A DNA stretch of 64,000 bases, from NCBI RefSeq assembly GCF_017916455.1, contig NZ_JAFMSY010000001.1:744001-808000 (forward strand), written 5' to 3'. Source of the DNA: Nocardioides xinjiangensis. Lineage in GTDB: Bacteria; Actinomycetota; Actinomycetes; Propionibacteriales; Nocardioidaceae. This document shows positions 1 through 6,948 of the stretch, piece by piece. Under the pieces are notes generated by a model that was given only the letters and a program-made list of their open reading frames with translations, ran no database searches and was not told the DNA's origin. The stretch's first letter is position 1; each line of letters starts with the position of its first letter. Both the position numbers and the translations under genes were made by a program.

Positions 1-323
1 AGCATCCCGTCGGGGTGGTCGTTGACGTAGGCGGGATAGCGGAACTGGCGCGTGAGCAGCACCCGCCGGCGCTCGGCGTCGTGGAGGAGGATCGTCGCCC
101 CGTTGCCGCGGTCGTAGGTCTCGCGGCGCTCGGTGACCCACGAGCCGTCCGGGCGGCGGCGGTCGTACGTCGTCGCCCGCAGGACGTACCAGTCGCACGA
201 CAGCAGCTCCACCTCGCGCACCCGGACGTCGGGGTTGCGGTCGAGGTCGAGCCCGGTGAGGTGCAGCCCGGTGCGCCCGCGACCGTCGGGTGTGTCGACG
301 CCCCTGGCGGTGGTCGCGGTCAC
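1..323 (-). CDS. Nudix hydrolase, N-terminal part (cut by window edge)
   Basis: About 107 residues of a Nudix-type pyrophosphatase are visible; the gene runs off the left edge. The visible segment ends in LLTRQFRYPAYVN followed by HPDG, the strand and loop that precede the Nudix box in ADP-ribose and GDP-mannose pyrophosphatases (NudF/NudK type). The Nudix box itself lies outside the window, so catalytic glutamates cannot be checked. The GTG start is chosen because it overlaps the TGA of the upstream DUF4406-like gene in a GTGA, which implies one coupled transcript. The family cleaves nucleoside diphosphates linked to another moiety; pairing with a nucleoside-deoxyribosyltransferase-like partner suggests a nucleotide clean-up role (inference). 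The substrate is unknown. Confidence 0.8.
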   Translation of the reverse strand, partial: MTATTARGVDTPDGRGRTGLHLTGLDLDRNPDVRVREVELLSCDWYVLRATTYDRRRPDGSWVTERRETYDRGNGATILLHDAERRRVLLTRQFRYPAYVNDHPDGM

Positions 324-715
324 CGCGCGCCCACGGCCCGGTCGCGCGGCTGCACGCCCGGGACGTCCTCGAGGCGGTGCCACACGGGCAGCCCGCGCTC
401 GCGGGCCAGCGCGACGTCCTGATCGGCACCGGACGAGGCGCCGGGCAGGCGCAGCACGCCGTCGCAGCGCTGCAGCAGGCGCGCCGCCGTCGGGTAGAGG
501 TAGCGCTCGGACACCTCGTCGCCGACCCGGGTCGACCCCGCCTCGCGGGCGACGGGCAGCGACACCCACTCCGCCACCATCGGCAGGTGGCCGGCGTCGA
601 AGAGCGGACGCGTCGCCTCCTCGAGGCGGCGCAGGTTGGCGTCGACCAGCGCGGGGTCGTCGCCGGTGCCGGAGCGGTACGGCCCGGCGACGAGGATCAT
701 CATCGGTTCAGTCAT
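320..715 (-). CDS. DUF4406 / nucleoside 2-deoxyribosyltransferase-like protein
   Basis: 131-residue protein beginning with the strand MILVAGPYRSG, the signature N-terminus of DUF4406 and nucleoside 2-deoxyribosyltransferase-fold proteins. A central FDAGHLPMVAEW helix-strand and a C-terminal CDGVLRLPGASSGADQD segment complete the small Rossmann-like fold; the last motif resembles the ligand-binding loop of the family. The ATG at 715 fits the family length; a further in-frame ATG lies upstream at 736 but would place the start inside the operator. The TGA overlaps the GTG of the downstream Nudix gene. The gene diverges from the DeoR-type repressor and is probably controlled by it. Its reaction is not established; a nucleotide or nucleoside substrate is inferred from fold and partner. 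Confidence 0.75.
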   Translation of the reverse strand: MTEPMMILVAGPYRSGTGDDPALVDANLRRLEEATRPLFDAGHLPMVAEWVSLPVAREAGSTRVGDEVSERYLYPTAARLLQRCDGVLRLPGASSGADQDVALARERGLPVWHRLEDVPGVQPRDRAVGAR

Positions 716-722
716 GGGTCCG

Positions 723-728
723 ACAGTA
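723..728 (-). promoter_or_regulatory. Putative leaderless -10 element for DUF4406/Nudix operon
   Basis: TACTGT on the minus strand, seven bases from the ATG at 715, abuts the first TCGTGCA operator copy. The spacing would put the transcript start at or next to the start codon. Confidence 0.4.
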
Positions 729-765
729 TCGTGCACTTTCGTGCACGCCTACGCTTTTTCGTGCA
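729..765. promoter_or_regulatory. Triple TCGTGCA operator in divergent promoter region
   Basis: Three identical heptamers TCGTGCA start at 729, 739 and 759, so they are 10 and 20 bases apart, one and two helical turns. The first pair also forms a perfect inverted repeat, CGTGCA-CTTTCG-TGCACG (730-747). The cluster fills the 69-base gap between the DeoR-type gene and the DUF4406/Nudix operon. Direct repeats on one face of the helix are typical of DeoR/GlpR-family operators, so auto-repression plus repression of the divergent operon is the likely logic (inference). Confidence 0.6.
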
Positions 766-772
766 GTGCTCG

Positions 773-778
773 TAGGAT
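773..778 (+). promoter_or_regulatory. Putative leaderless -10 element for the DeoR-type gene
   Basis: TAGGAT ends six bases before the GTG at 785, so transcription should begin at the start codon. The third TCGTGCA copy (759-765) lies just upstream, between -10 and -35 positions, which would let the repressor block its own promoter. Confidence 0.45.
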
Positions 779-784
779 CGGGCC

Positions 785-1552
785 GTGCTCACCGCCCACC
801 GCAAGCAGGTCATCCTCGACGTCCTCCGCAGCGACGGCCGCGTGGTCGCCAAGGACCTCGCGGCACAGTGGGGCGTCTCGGAGGACACGGTGCGTCGCGA
901 CCTGCGCGACCTCGCGGCCGACGGGCTCCTCCAGCGGGTGCACGGCGGCGCGCTGCCGGCGTCGCCCGCGGTCGCGGACTTCGCCGCGCGGTCGGCGATC
1001 GGCGGTGCGGCGAAGGCGGAGGTGGCCGACCTCGCCGCCGGCCTCGTCCGGGCCGGGCAGACGATCGCCATCGACGGCGGCACCACCGCGCAGGCCGTCG
1101 CCGCCCGGCTGCCCGCCGACCTGCGCGCCACCGTGCTGACCCACAGCCCGACGGTCGCGGTCGAGCTGGCGAGCCACCCGGGCGTCGAGGTGGTGATCGT
1201 GGGCGGGCGGCTGTTCAAGCACTCGGTGGTCGCCGCCGGCGCAGCGGCCCACGAGGCCATCGGCCGCCTGAGCGCCGACGTCTTCTTCCTCGGCGTCACC
1301 GGCGTCCACCCGGTCACCGGCCTGACGACGGGCGACGTGGACGAGGCGGCGATCAAGCGGGCCTGGGTGGGGCGGTCGGCGGAGACCTACGTGCTCGGCA
1401 GCGGCGAGAAGATCGGCACCGCCTCCCCGTTCGAGGTGGTCCCCCTGGCCGCGGTCACCGCCGTCCTCACTGACTCCGGTGCACCCGCGACCGAGGTCGC
1501 GGCGCTCCGCAAGGCCGGGGTCGACGTACGCCAGCCGGCGCCGGCGCGCTGA
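785..1552 (+). CDS. DeoR/GlpR-family transcriptional repressor
   Basis: 255-residue regulator. Residues about 6-55 form the DeoR winged helix (KQVILDVLRSDGRV, then AAQWGVSEDTVRRDLRDL). The rest is the sugar-phosphate-isomerase-like sensor domain, with the phosphate-binding IDGGTTAQAVA loop near residue 100, the strand VIVGGRL, and FLGVTGV followed by GLTTGDVDEAAIKRA. Length matches the family. The GTG start directly follows a TANNNT hexamer with leaderless spacing. DeoR proteins usually sense a phosphorylated sugar or nucleoside and repress the neighbouring catabolic genes; the divergent Nudix/DUF4406 operon is the obvious target, supported by the heptamer cluster between them. The effector cannot be read from sequence. 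Confidence 0.9.
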   Translation: MLTAHRKQVILDVLRSDGRVVAKDLAAQWGVSEDTVRRDLRDLAADGLLQRVHGGALPASPAVADFAARSAIGGAAKAEVADLAAGLVRAGQTIAIDGGTTAQAVAARLPADLRATVLTHSPTVAVELASHPGVEVVIVGGRLFKHSVVAAGAAAHEAIGRLSADVFFLGVTGVHPVTGLTTGDVDEAAIKRAWVGRSAETYVLGSGEKIGTASPFEVVPLAAVTAVLTDSGAPATEVAALRKAGVDVRQPAPAR

Positions 1553-1571
1553 CCCGCCCTGGGACCCGCTC

Positions 1572-2771
1572 TCAGACCCGGCCGCGCAGGATCCGCCGCC
1601 AGTAGACCTGGGGCAGCGCGTAGCGGTCCACCCACCACGTGAGCGCCCGCGGCCGGACGAGGTCGACGAACGGCACGCTGGGCTGCGGCCGACCCTCGCG
1701 GTCGACCTCGACGAGCATCAGCCGGCGGCGGGACGTGGTGATCGGCATGACTGTGTAGCCGTCGTACTCCTGCATCGGCCCGCCGGAGCGGGCTGCGCCG
1801 ATATTCGCGGCGAGGACCGCGACCTGCTTGCGCAGCGCACCCCCGGACGGCCGGGTCCGCACGTCGGCGACGTCACCCAGCGACCAGACGGCCCCTAACC
1901 GTCGGTGCCGCAGGGTCAGCGGGTCGATGTCGACCAGGCCGGCCGGGTGCGCGCCCGCCAGCCCGCCGTCGACCACCCAGCGCGGCGCACGGTAGTGCGG
2001 CACGACGTGGGCGAACGCGACGTCCCCGAGCACCCGCTCCCCCGCCGGCGTGCGGAGGGTGACGCCGTGATCGCCCATCGCGGCGACCCGCGCCTCGCGG
2101 TGCACCTCGACGCCGTACGCCGCCAGCGTGCCCTCGAGCCGCGCGTCGGGTCCCGGCAGCCCGAGCGGCGCCGGGCCCGGGAGCACGAGGTGCACCTCGA
2201 GGCCCGCGAGGACGCCGGCGCGGCCCCAGTGGTCGCACGCCATGAGCAGCGGCTTGAGCGCGGTCGCCCCGCACGGCGCCGGCTCGGGCGGGACGGTGAA
2301 GACCACGCGACCCGAGCGCAGCCCACGCAGGGCCGGCCACACGGCGGCGGCGGTGCCGTCGTCGAAGGTCGACGCGGCCCACCCGGCGGCGTACGCCTCG
2401 CGCAGCCCGGGCGTGGCGTCCCAGTCCTCGTCGAGGCCGGGGCACACCACGAGCGTCGTCGCGCCGATGCGACGACCGGACGCGGTGAGCACGGACGGGC
2501 CGCCGGGATCGACGGAGACGACCTCGTCGCGGACCGCGGTGCAGCCGTCGGGAAGGACGCGCTCCGCCGGCCGCTCGAGCGCTGACATGGTGGTCTCCCC
2601 GCCGCCGACGTAGTTGAGCAGCGGCCGGTAGCGGTGGACGGACCGCGACTCGATGACGGCCACGTCGCGCACGCCGTCGCGCAGCAGCCTCGCGGCCAGC
2701 GAGATGCCGGCGTTGCCCCCGCCGACGACGACCACGTCGTGGTGCGCTGCCCGACCCCGGTCTCCGGTCAC
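1572..2771 (-). CDS. FAD/NAD(P)-binding oxidoreductase, sulfide:quinone oxidoreductase-like
   Basis: 399-residue flavoprotein of the two-dinucleotide-binding-domain type. It opens with the FAD loop VVVVGGGNAGIS, followed by HRYRPLLNYVGGG, the SQR/FCSD-type segment after the first domain. VVCPGLDEDW and PAPCGATALKPLLMACDHW follow; the latter aligns with the CAGAPQK cysteine loop of sulfide:quinone oxidoreductases. The C-terminal FAD motif reads WSLGDVADV, where many SQRs have a cysteine after GD, so the full cysteine set is not present. The GTG at 2771 is chosen for the GGAGGG ribosome site eight bases upstream; the same frame stays open much further upstream without family similarity. Sulfide or persulfide oxidation at the membrane is possible, but the changed cysteines leave the substrate open. 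Confidence 0.75.
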   Translation of the reverse strand: MTGDRGRAAHHDVVVVGGGNAGISLAARLLRDGVRDVAVIESRSVHRYRPLLNYVGGGETTMSALERPAERVLPDGCTAVRDEVVSVDPGGPSVLTASGRRIGATTLVVCPGLDEDWDATPGLREAYAAGWAASTFDDGTAAAVWPALRGLRSGRVVFTVPPEPAPCGATALKPLLMACDHWGRAGVLAGLEVHLVLPGPAPLGLPGPDARLEGTLAAYGVEVHREARVAAMGDHGVTLRTPAGERVLGDVAFAHVVPHYRAPRWVVDGGLAGAHPAGLVDIDPLTLRHRRLGAVWSLGDVADVRTRPSGGALRKQVAVLAANIGAARSGGPMQEYDGYTVMPITTSRRRLMLVEVDREGRPQPSVPFVDLVRPRALTWWVDRYALPQVYWRRILRGRV

Positions 2772-2824
2772 CGCGCCCTCCAGTCTCGTACGCCGTCCCG
2801 GCGACCGTAGCGCGGCGGTCCGCC

Positions 2825-4020
2825 TCAGCGCCGCGGCAGGAGGATCTCCAGGCCGTCGCCGACCACGTCGCCGTGCCAGCGGCCGCCCAGCACCTCGGTG
2901 ACCGCCTCGCCGGCGCGGGCTGCCGGCCTGTCGGCGGGGGCGCCGGTGCGCACGCCGCGGGAGGCGACGCGCAGCCGGACGTGTCCCTGCTCCGCCTCGA
3001 GGTGCAGCGAGACCGCCCCGGCCCCGTGCGTCTCGACGTCGCCGAGCACGCTGTCGAGCACCTGCTCCACGGGGCCGTGGGTCACCGGCAGGTCGACGCC
3101 GTCGCCCAGCGAGAGGTGCACGTCGCGTCCCGACGGCAGCCGCCGGCCCCAGCGCTCGACGGTCAGGGTCGCGAGGTCGCGGAGGGTGATCGCCCTGCCC
3201 GGCACGTAGGGCCGGCTGCGCTCGGCGTCGACGACCTCGGCGACGGTGTGCTGCAGCCGGGCCACGTCGGCCAGGCACCGCACGACGGTGCGGCGCACCT
3301 CCTCGTCGACGTCGTCGCGCAGCAGGATCTCCTCGAGCTCCAGCCGCAGCCCGGTGAGCGGGGTGCGCAGGGCGTGCGAGGTGCGCTGCACCGACTCGTC
3401 GATCCTGCTGAACTGCTCCTGCAGGCTGCGCGCACTCGCCCGCAGCGCCGCGCCGAGCGCCGCGACCTCGGGCACCCGCGAGGGCGGCGGGTCGATGTCG
3501 AAGCGGCCGCGGCCGAGCGCCTCCGCGCTCGAGGCCAGCTCCCTGATGGGGCGCGGAAGCCCCGCGCGACGAGCGTGGCGAGCAGGGCCGCCGCCACGGC
3601 GGCGGCCCCCATCAGTGCCAGGAGGGCCCGCGAGACGCCCGCGGTGAGCGCGCGCACGTGGGAGTCGCCGTGCATGACGGTCACCGTCGTGTCGCCCACG
3701 GTCCGCTCCACGACGACCGGCGTGTCGAGGTCCTCGGCCGAGAACGTCGCCCCGTCGACGGCGAGGGCGGGCTCGCCGGCCGTCGTCACCGCCAACCGCA
3801 TGTCGGCCGAGACCCACAGCGCCAGGTCGGCCTCGGTGACGCGGCGACCCCGCGCGCGCTGCTCCTCGACCACCGCCGCGGCCTGGCGCGCGAGGTCGGA
3901 GAACGCCTCGCGCTCGCCGTCGCGCACCGCGTCGGCCAGCAGGGCGCGGCCCGCCAGCAGTGCAGTGGCGACGATCAGGAGCGAGAGGCCCACGAGGGTG
4001 ACGGTGAGCCGCTCGCGCAC
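2825..4020 (-). pseudogene. Sensor histidine kinase, frameshifted
   Basis: Two reading frames together make one kinase. The first (4020 down to about 3555) holds a membrane helix (VTLVGLSLLIVATALLAG), an extracytoplasmic region and a second helix (LLALMGAAAVAAALLATLVA). After GF the frame breaks; adding one base restores RPIRELASSAEALGRGRFD, the HAMP linker, then the HisKA box SHALRTPLTGLRLELEE in the other frame. The break is at about 3545-3560. The ATP-binding domain is also eroded: no clear N box or DxGxG loop is visible before the end ILLPRR. The GTG start lies one base after the response regulator stop. Either a sequencing error or a true decay product; the weak ATPase domain favours at least partial loss of function. 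Confidence 0.75.
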
Positions 4021-4021
4021 G

Positions 4022-4714
4022 TCAGGTGCCGGTCTCCAGGCGGAACCCGACGCCGCGGATGGCGACCACGCGCTCACCGGCCTCGGCGGCCTCGAGCTTG
4101 TGGCGCAGGCGCCCGATGGTGACGTCGAGGGTCTTCGTCGAGCCGTACCAGTTCTGGTCCCAGACCTCGGTCATCAGCGTCTCGCGCGGGACGACCTTGT
4201 CGTGGTGGGTCGCGAGGACGGCCAGCACGTCGAACTCCTTGGCCGTCAGCGCGATCTCCTTCTCGCCGAGGTGCACCCGGCGCGACCCCGCGTCGATCCG
4301 CAGGCCGGAGGCGGTCGTGACGGCGGTGTCGTCCTGCGCGGCGGCGTTGCCGCTGCGACGCAGGAGGGCACGGACGCGCGCGAGCAGCTCGGCGAGCCCG
4401 AAGGGCTTCGCGAGGTAGTCGTCGGCGCCGACGTCGAGGCCGACCACGCGGTCGAGCTCGCCGGCACGAGCGGTCACCATGATGATCCCGCCCAGGTAGC
4501 CGCCGGAGCGCATCTGCCGACACACGTCGATGCCGTCCATGTCGGGCAGGCCGAGGTCGAGGATGACGACCGCCGGACCCTCGTCGACGACGAACGACAC
4601 GGCCTCGGCGCCACCCGAGACGCGGTTGACCTCGTAGCCCTCACGCTCCAGGGTGCGCATCAGTGGGACGGCGATGTCCTCCTCGTCCTCAACCACCAGC
4701 ACGTCGTGCACCAT
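4022..4714 (-). CDS. OmpR/PhoB-family response regulator
   Basis: 230-residue two-component regulator. The receiver domain (about 1-115) has the acidic pair in VLVVEDEEDIAV, the phosphoacceptor aspartate in VVILDLGLPDMDG, the switch threonine in MVTARAG and the lysine in LAKPFGLAEL. The C-terminal winged helix spans about 130-230, with LTAKEFDVLAVLATHH, the recognition helix in STKTLDVTIGRLRHKLE, and the closing wing IRGVGFRLE. ATG 4714 is taken because MVHDVLVVEDE matches family starts; ATG 4726 is also possible. It sits between a 48-residue peptide gene and the kinase and shares their direction. Because the kinase is broken, its phosphate donor is uncertain. Confidence 0.9.
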   Translation of the reverse strand: MVHDVLVVEDEEDIAVPLMRTLEREGYEVNRVSGGAEAVSFVVDEGPAVVILDLGLPDMDGIDVCRQMRSGGYLGGIIMVTARAGELDRVVGLDVGADDYLAKPFGLAELLARVRALLRRSGNAAAQDDTAVTTASGLRIDAGSRRVHLGEKEIALTAKEFDVLAVLATHHDKVVPRETLMTEVWDQNWYGSTKTLDVTIGRLRHKLEAAEAGERVVAIRGVGFRLETGT

Positions 4715-4736
4715 GCGGTCGAGCATAGAGGCAGGC

Positions 4737-4883
4737 TCAGCGGTTCGTGGATCGAATCCCCGAGTCGCTCGCAGGGGTGATGACCGTCTGGGCGGGCGAG
4801 GCGGGCGCCTGCTCGCCGGGTCCGAGCACGACGCCACCGGCAGCCAGGATCACCGCGACGGGGATCAGCAGGATGCGGGACAT
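4737..4883 (-). CDS. 48-residue secreted or membrane-anchored peptide
   Basis: Small gene encoding MSRILLIPVAVILAAGGVVLG followed by a Pro/Ala/Ser/Thr-rich tail ending SDSGIRSTNR. Residues 3-20 form one hydrophobic segment, either an uncleaved anchor or a signal peptide. It ends 10-22 bases before the response regulator start, in the same direction, and begins beside a CATGC-N6-GCATG palindrome. Position suggests an accessory or signal peptide for the two-component pair (inference). No family was recognised, and the short length keeps confidence moderate. Confidence 0.5.
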   Translation of the reverse strand: MSRILLIPVAVILAAGGVVLGPGEQAPASPAQTVITPASDSGIRSTNR

Positions 4884-5022
4884 GCAAGAAAGCATGCGGT
4901 CCGGCCATCCACGCCAGATCCTCAGAGTGGTCACACCGAGGAAATAGTTCGGACAGGACCGGGTGCACCCGGGCGCGAGCGGGCGTGAGCCTGCGGGCGT
5001 ACGGCGGGCGTACGGCGAGGGG

Positions 5023-5943
5023 TCAGGCGTCGAAGACGTCGCCGAGCTCGGCGACCCGCTCGAGCACCTGGTCCATCGTGAGCTGCTCGAGGGCGAGGTC
5101 GTCCTCCGCGCCCGCCTCCACCTCGTCCCAGGTCAGGGGCGTCGCCGCCGTCGGGCGCTCGCGACCGCGCAGCGAGTAGGGCGAGATCGTGGTCTTCGAG
5201 CCGGAGTTCTGCGACCAGTCGAGGAACACCTTGCCCGGGCGCTTGGCCTTCGTCATCACGCTCGTCACGCGATCCGGGTGCCGCTCCATGAGCGTCTCGG
5301 CGACCTCCTTCGCCAGCGCGGTCGTCCCGTCGCTGTCGAGGCTCTCGCGGCCGGTGGCGGGCAGCGGGGCGTACAGGTGCAGGCCCTTGCTGCCGCTCGT
5401 CACCGGCGAGCAGGTCAGGTCGCGCTCGGCCAGCGCGTCGCGCACGAGCAGCGCCACCTGGGCGCACTCGTGGAGGCCGGCGGGCTCACCGGGGTCGAGG
5501 TCGATGACGAGCCGGTCCGGGTTGCGCGGTACGCCGTCGCCGTCGACCGTCCACTGGTGGACGTGCAGCTCGAGGGCGGCGAGGTTCGCCAGCCACGTGA
5601 GGGTGGCGAGGTCGTCGCAGATCGGGAACCGCAGCGTGCCGTCGCCCTTGCCGCTGCGGGAGCCGGTCGTGGGCACCTCCGCCGTACGCACCCAGGACGG
5701 CGTCCCCGGCGGTGCGTTCTTCTCGAAGAAGCTCGACCCCTCCACGCCGTGCGGCCACCGGATCCTGGTGACGGCACGGTCGGCGAGGTGCGGCAGCAGC
5801 ACCGGCGAGACCTGGGCGTAGTAGTGGAGCACCTCGCCCTTGGTCGTGCCGGTGCGCGGGTAGAGCACCTTGTCGAGGTTGCTGATCGTCAGCGTGCGCC
5901 CACCCACGTCGACCTGCACGTCCGTGCCGGCGGCGGGGCTCAC
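5023..5943 (-). CDS. ligD: LigD-type polymerase/primase (NHEJ PolDom)
   Basis: 306-residue stand-alone polymerase domain of bacterial non-homologous end joining. Diagnostic segments run in order: LTISNLDKVLYPRTGTTKGE, GSSFFEKNAPPGTPSWV, the catalytic aspartate pair in RLVIDLDPGE, the nucleotide-binding SGSKGLHLYAPL, and FLDWSQNSGSKTTISPYSLR. These enzymes fill and extend broken ends, preferring ribonucleotides, with Ku and the ligase. The protein has neither ligase nor 3-prime phosphoesterase domain, so the LigD activities are split over genes here, as in several actinobacteria. The GTG start overlaps the TGA of the ligase gene (GTGA), indicating coupled production with it. Confidence 0.92.
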   Translation of the reverse strand: MSPAAGTDVQVDVGGRTLTISNLDKVLYPRTGTTKGEVLHYYAQVSPVLLPHLADRAVTRIRWPHGVEGSSFFEKNAPPGTPSWVRTAEVPTTGSRSGKGDGTLRFPICDDLATLTWLANLAALELHVHQWTVDGDGVPRNPDRLVIDLDPGEPAGLHECAQVALLVRDALAERDLTCSPVTSGSKGLHLYAPLPATGRESLDSDGTTALAKEVAETLMERHPDRVTSVMTKAKRPGKVFLDWSQNSGSKTTISPYSLRGRERPTAATPLTWDEVEAGAEDDLALEQLTMDQVLERVAELGDVFDA

Positions 5944-6863
5944 GACAGGTCCTCCGGCGACAGGTCGTCGCGCACGCCCTGGAACGACGGCTGCCGCAGG
6001 CGGTCGTAGCCCGACCCGTGGGTGTCGATGTCGACCACGACGCGCGGCTCGACCCAGAACGTGCCCCTAGCGTCGACCCGCGGCACCTCGTCGGCGAACG
6101 GGTTCGTCGAGCTCCCCAGCGGGGCGAGCAGCGCCGCCAGGCGGGCGCTCGTGGCGCCGGCGATGCCGCTGCCCACCCGGCCGCGGTAGAGCAGCCCGTC
6201 GGCGGTCGGCTCGCCGACGAGCAGCGACGCCAGCCGGTCCGTCGTACCGACCTGGGGGCGCCAGCCGCCGACCACGAACGACCCCCGGTGCCGGTGCGCG
6301 AGCTTGCGCCAGTCGTCGCTGCGGACGTCGAAGCGGTAGCGCGAGCCGCGACGCTTGCTCACCACGCCCTCGAGGCCCTGCTGCAGTGTCGCGTCGAACA
6401 GCATGTCCCCGTCGTCGTACGCCGCCGGGACCTGCCACTTCGAGGTCGCGAGCGGCAGCTCTTCGAGGAGGGCGCGGCGCTCCTCGAGGGGGCGGGCGGT
6501 GAGGTCCTCGCCGTCGAGGCGGAGCAGGTCGAAGACCATGAGGGTGGCCGGCACCGACGTGACCAGGCGAGCGACCTCTCGCGCGTTGCGCACGTGCATG
6601 CGGTGCTGGAGCACGCGGAAGTCCGGGACGCCGCGCTCGTTGAGCGCGATGACCTCGCCGTCGACGAGCAGGTCCCGCCCGCCCAGGGGCGCATCGCTGA
6701 GGTCGGGCCACGCGGGGGTGACGTCGTTGTCGTTGCGGCTCGTCATCCGGACCGCGCCGTCACGGACGTCGACGAGCACCCGGACGCCGTCCCACTTGAC
6801 CTCGTGCAGCCACTGCGCGCCGGTCGGCACGCGGTCGGTCTTGGTGGCGAGCATGGGACGCAC
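5940..6863 (-). CDS. ATP-dependent DNA ligase (NHEJ ligase)
   Basis: About 307 residues. The adenylated lysine sits in HEVKWDGVRVL near residue 31 (ligase motif I, KxDG). Further motifs are LLVDGEVIAL (motif III region), GLEGVVSKRRGSRY (motif IV), SDDWRKLAHRHRGSFVVGG (motif V) and an OB-fold C-terminus ending in WVEPRVVVDI and LRQPSFQGVRDD, the closing element of LigD/LigC ligases. The GTG at 6863 (VRPMLATK) is preferred to the ATG three codons later because a CACACT hexamer lies six bases upstream. It seals nicks at joined ends. It forms one operon with the polymerase gene and diverges from ku across 85 bases, a complete end-joining set. Confidence 0.92.
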   Translation of the reverse strand: MRPMLATKTDRVPTGAQWLHEVKWDGVRVLVDVRDGAVRMTSRNDNDVTPAWPDLSDAPLGGRDLLVDGEVIALNERGVPDFRVLQHRMHVRNAREVARLVTSVPATLMVFDLLRLDGEDLTARPLEERRALLEELPLATSKWQVPAAYDDGDMLFDATLQQGLEGVVSKRRGSRYRFDVRSDDWRKLAHRHRGSFVVGGWRPQVGTTDRLASLLVGEPTADGLLYRGRVGSGIAGATSARLAALLAPLGSSTNPFADEVPRVDARGTFWVEPRVVVDIDTHGSGYDRLRQPSFQGVRDDLSPEDLS

Positions 6864-6936
6864 GGGACCAGTGTGGCACCTGGCGTGCTCGCCGGACGGC
6901 ACCCTCCGAGGGGAGACGGGGGTCCGCGGTGACGGC

Positions 6937-6942
6937 TATCGT
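6937..6942 (+). promoter_or_regulatory. Putative leaderless -10 element for ku
   Basis: TATCGT ends six bases before the ku ATG, and no ribosome site is visible upstream. This predicts a transcript starting at the start codon. Confidence 0.45.
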
Positions 6943-6948
6943 CGGGCC

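Noticed and set aside
133..1473. 446-residue Arg/Pro/Gly-rich open frame on the plus strand
   Set aside because: It lies across three better genes; composition (Arg and Pro runs) is that of a GC-rich shadow frame, with no domain.
2825..4020. Programmed frameshifting in the histidine kinase
   Set aside because: No slippery heptamer or downstream pseudoknot is evident, and the break needs an added base at an ordinary GC-rich stretch.
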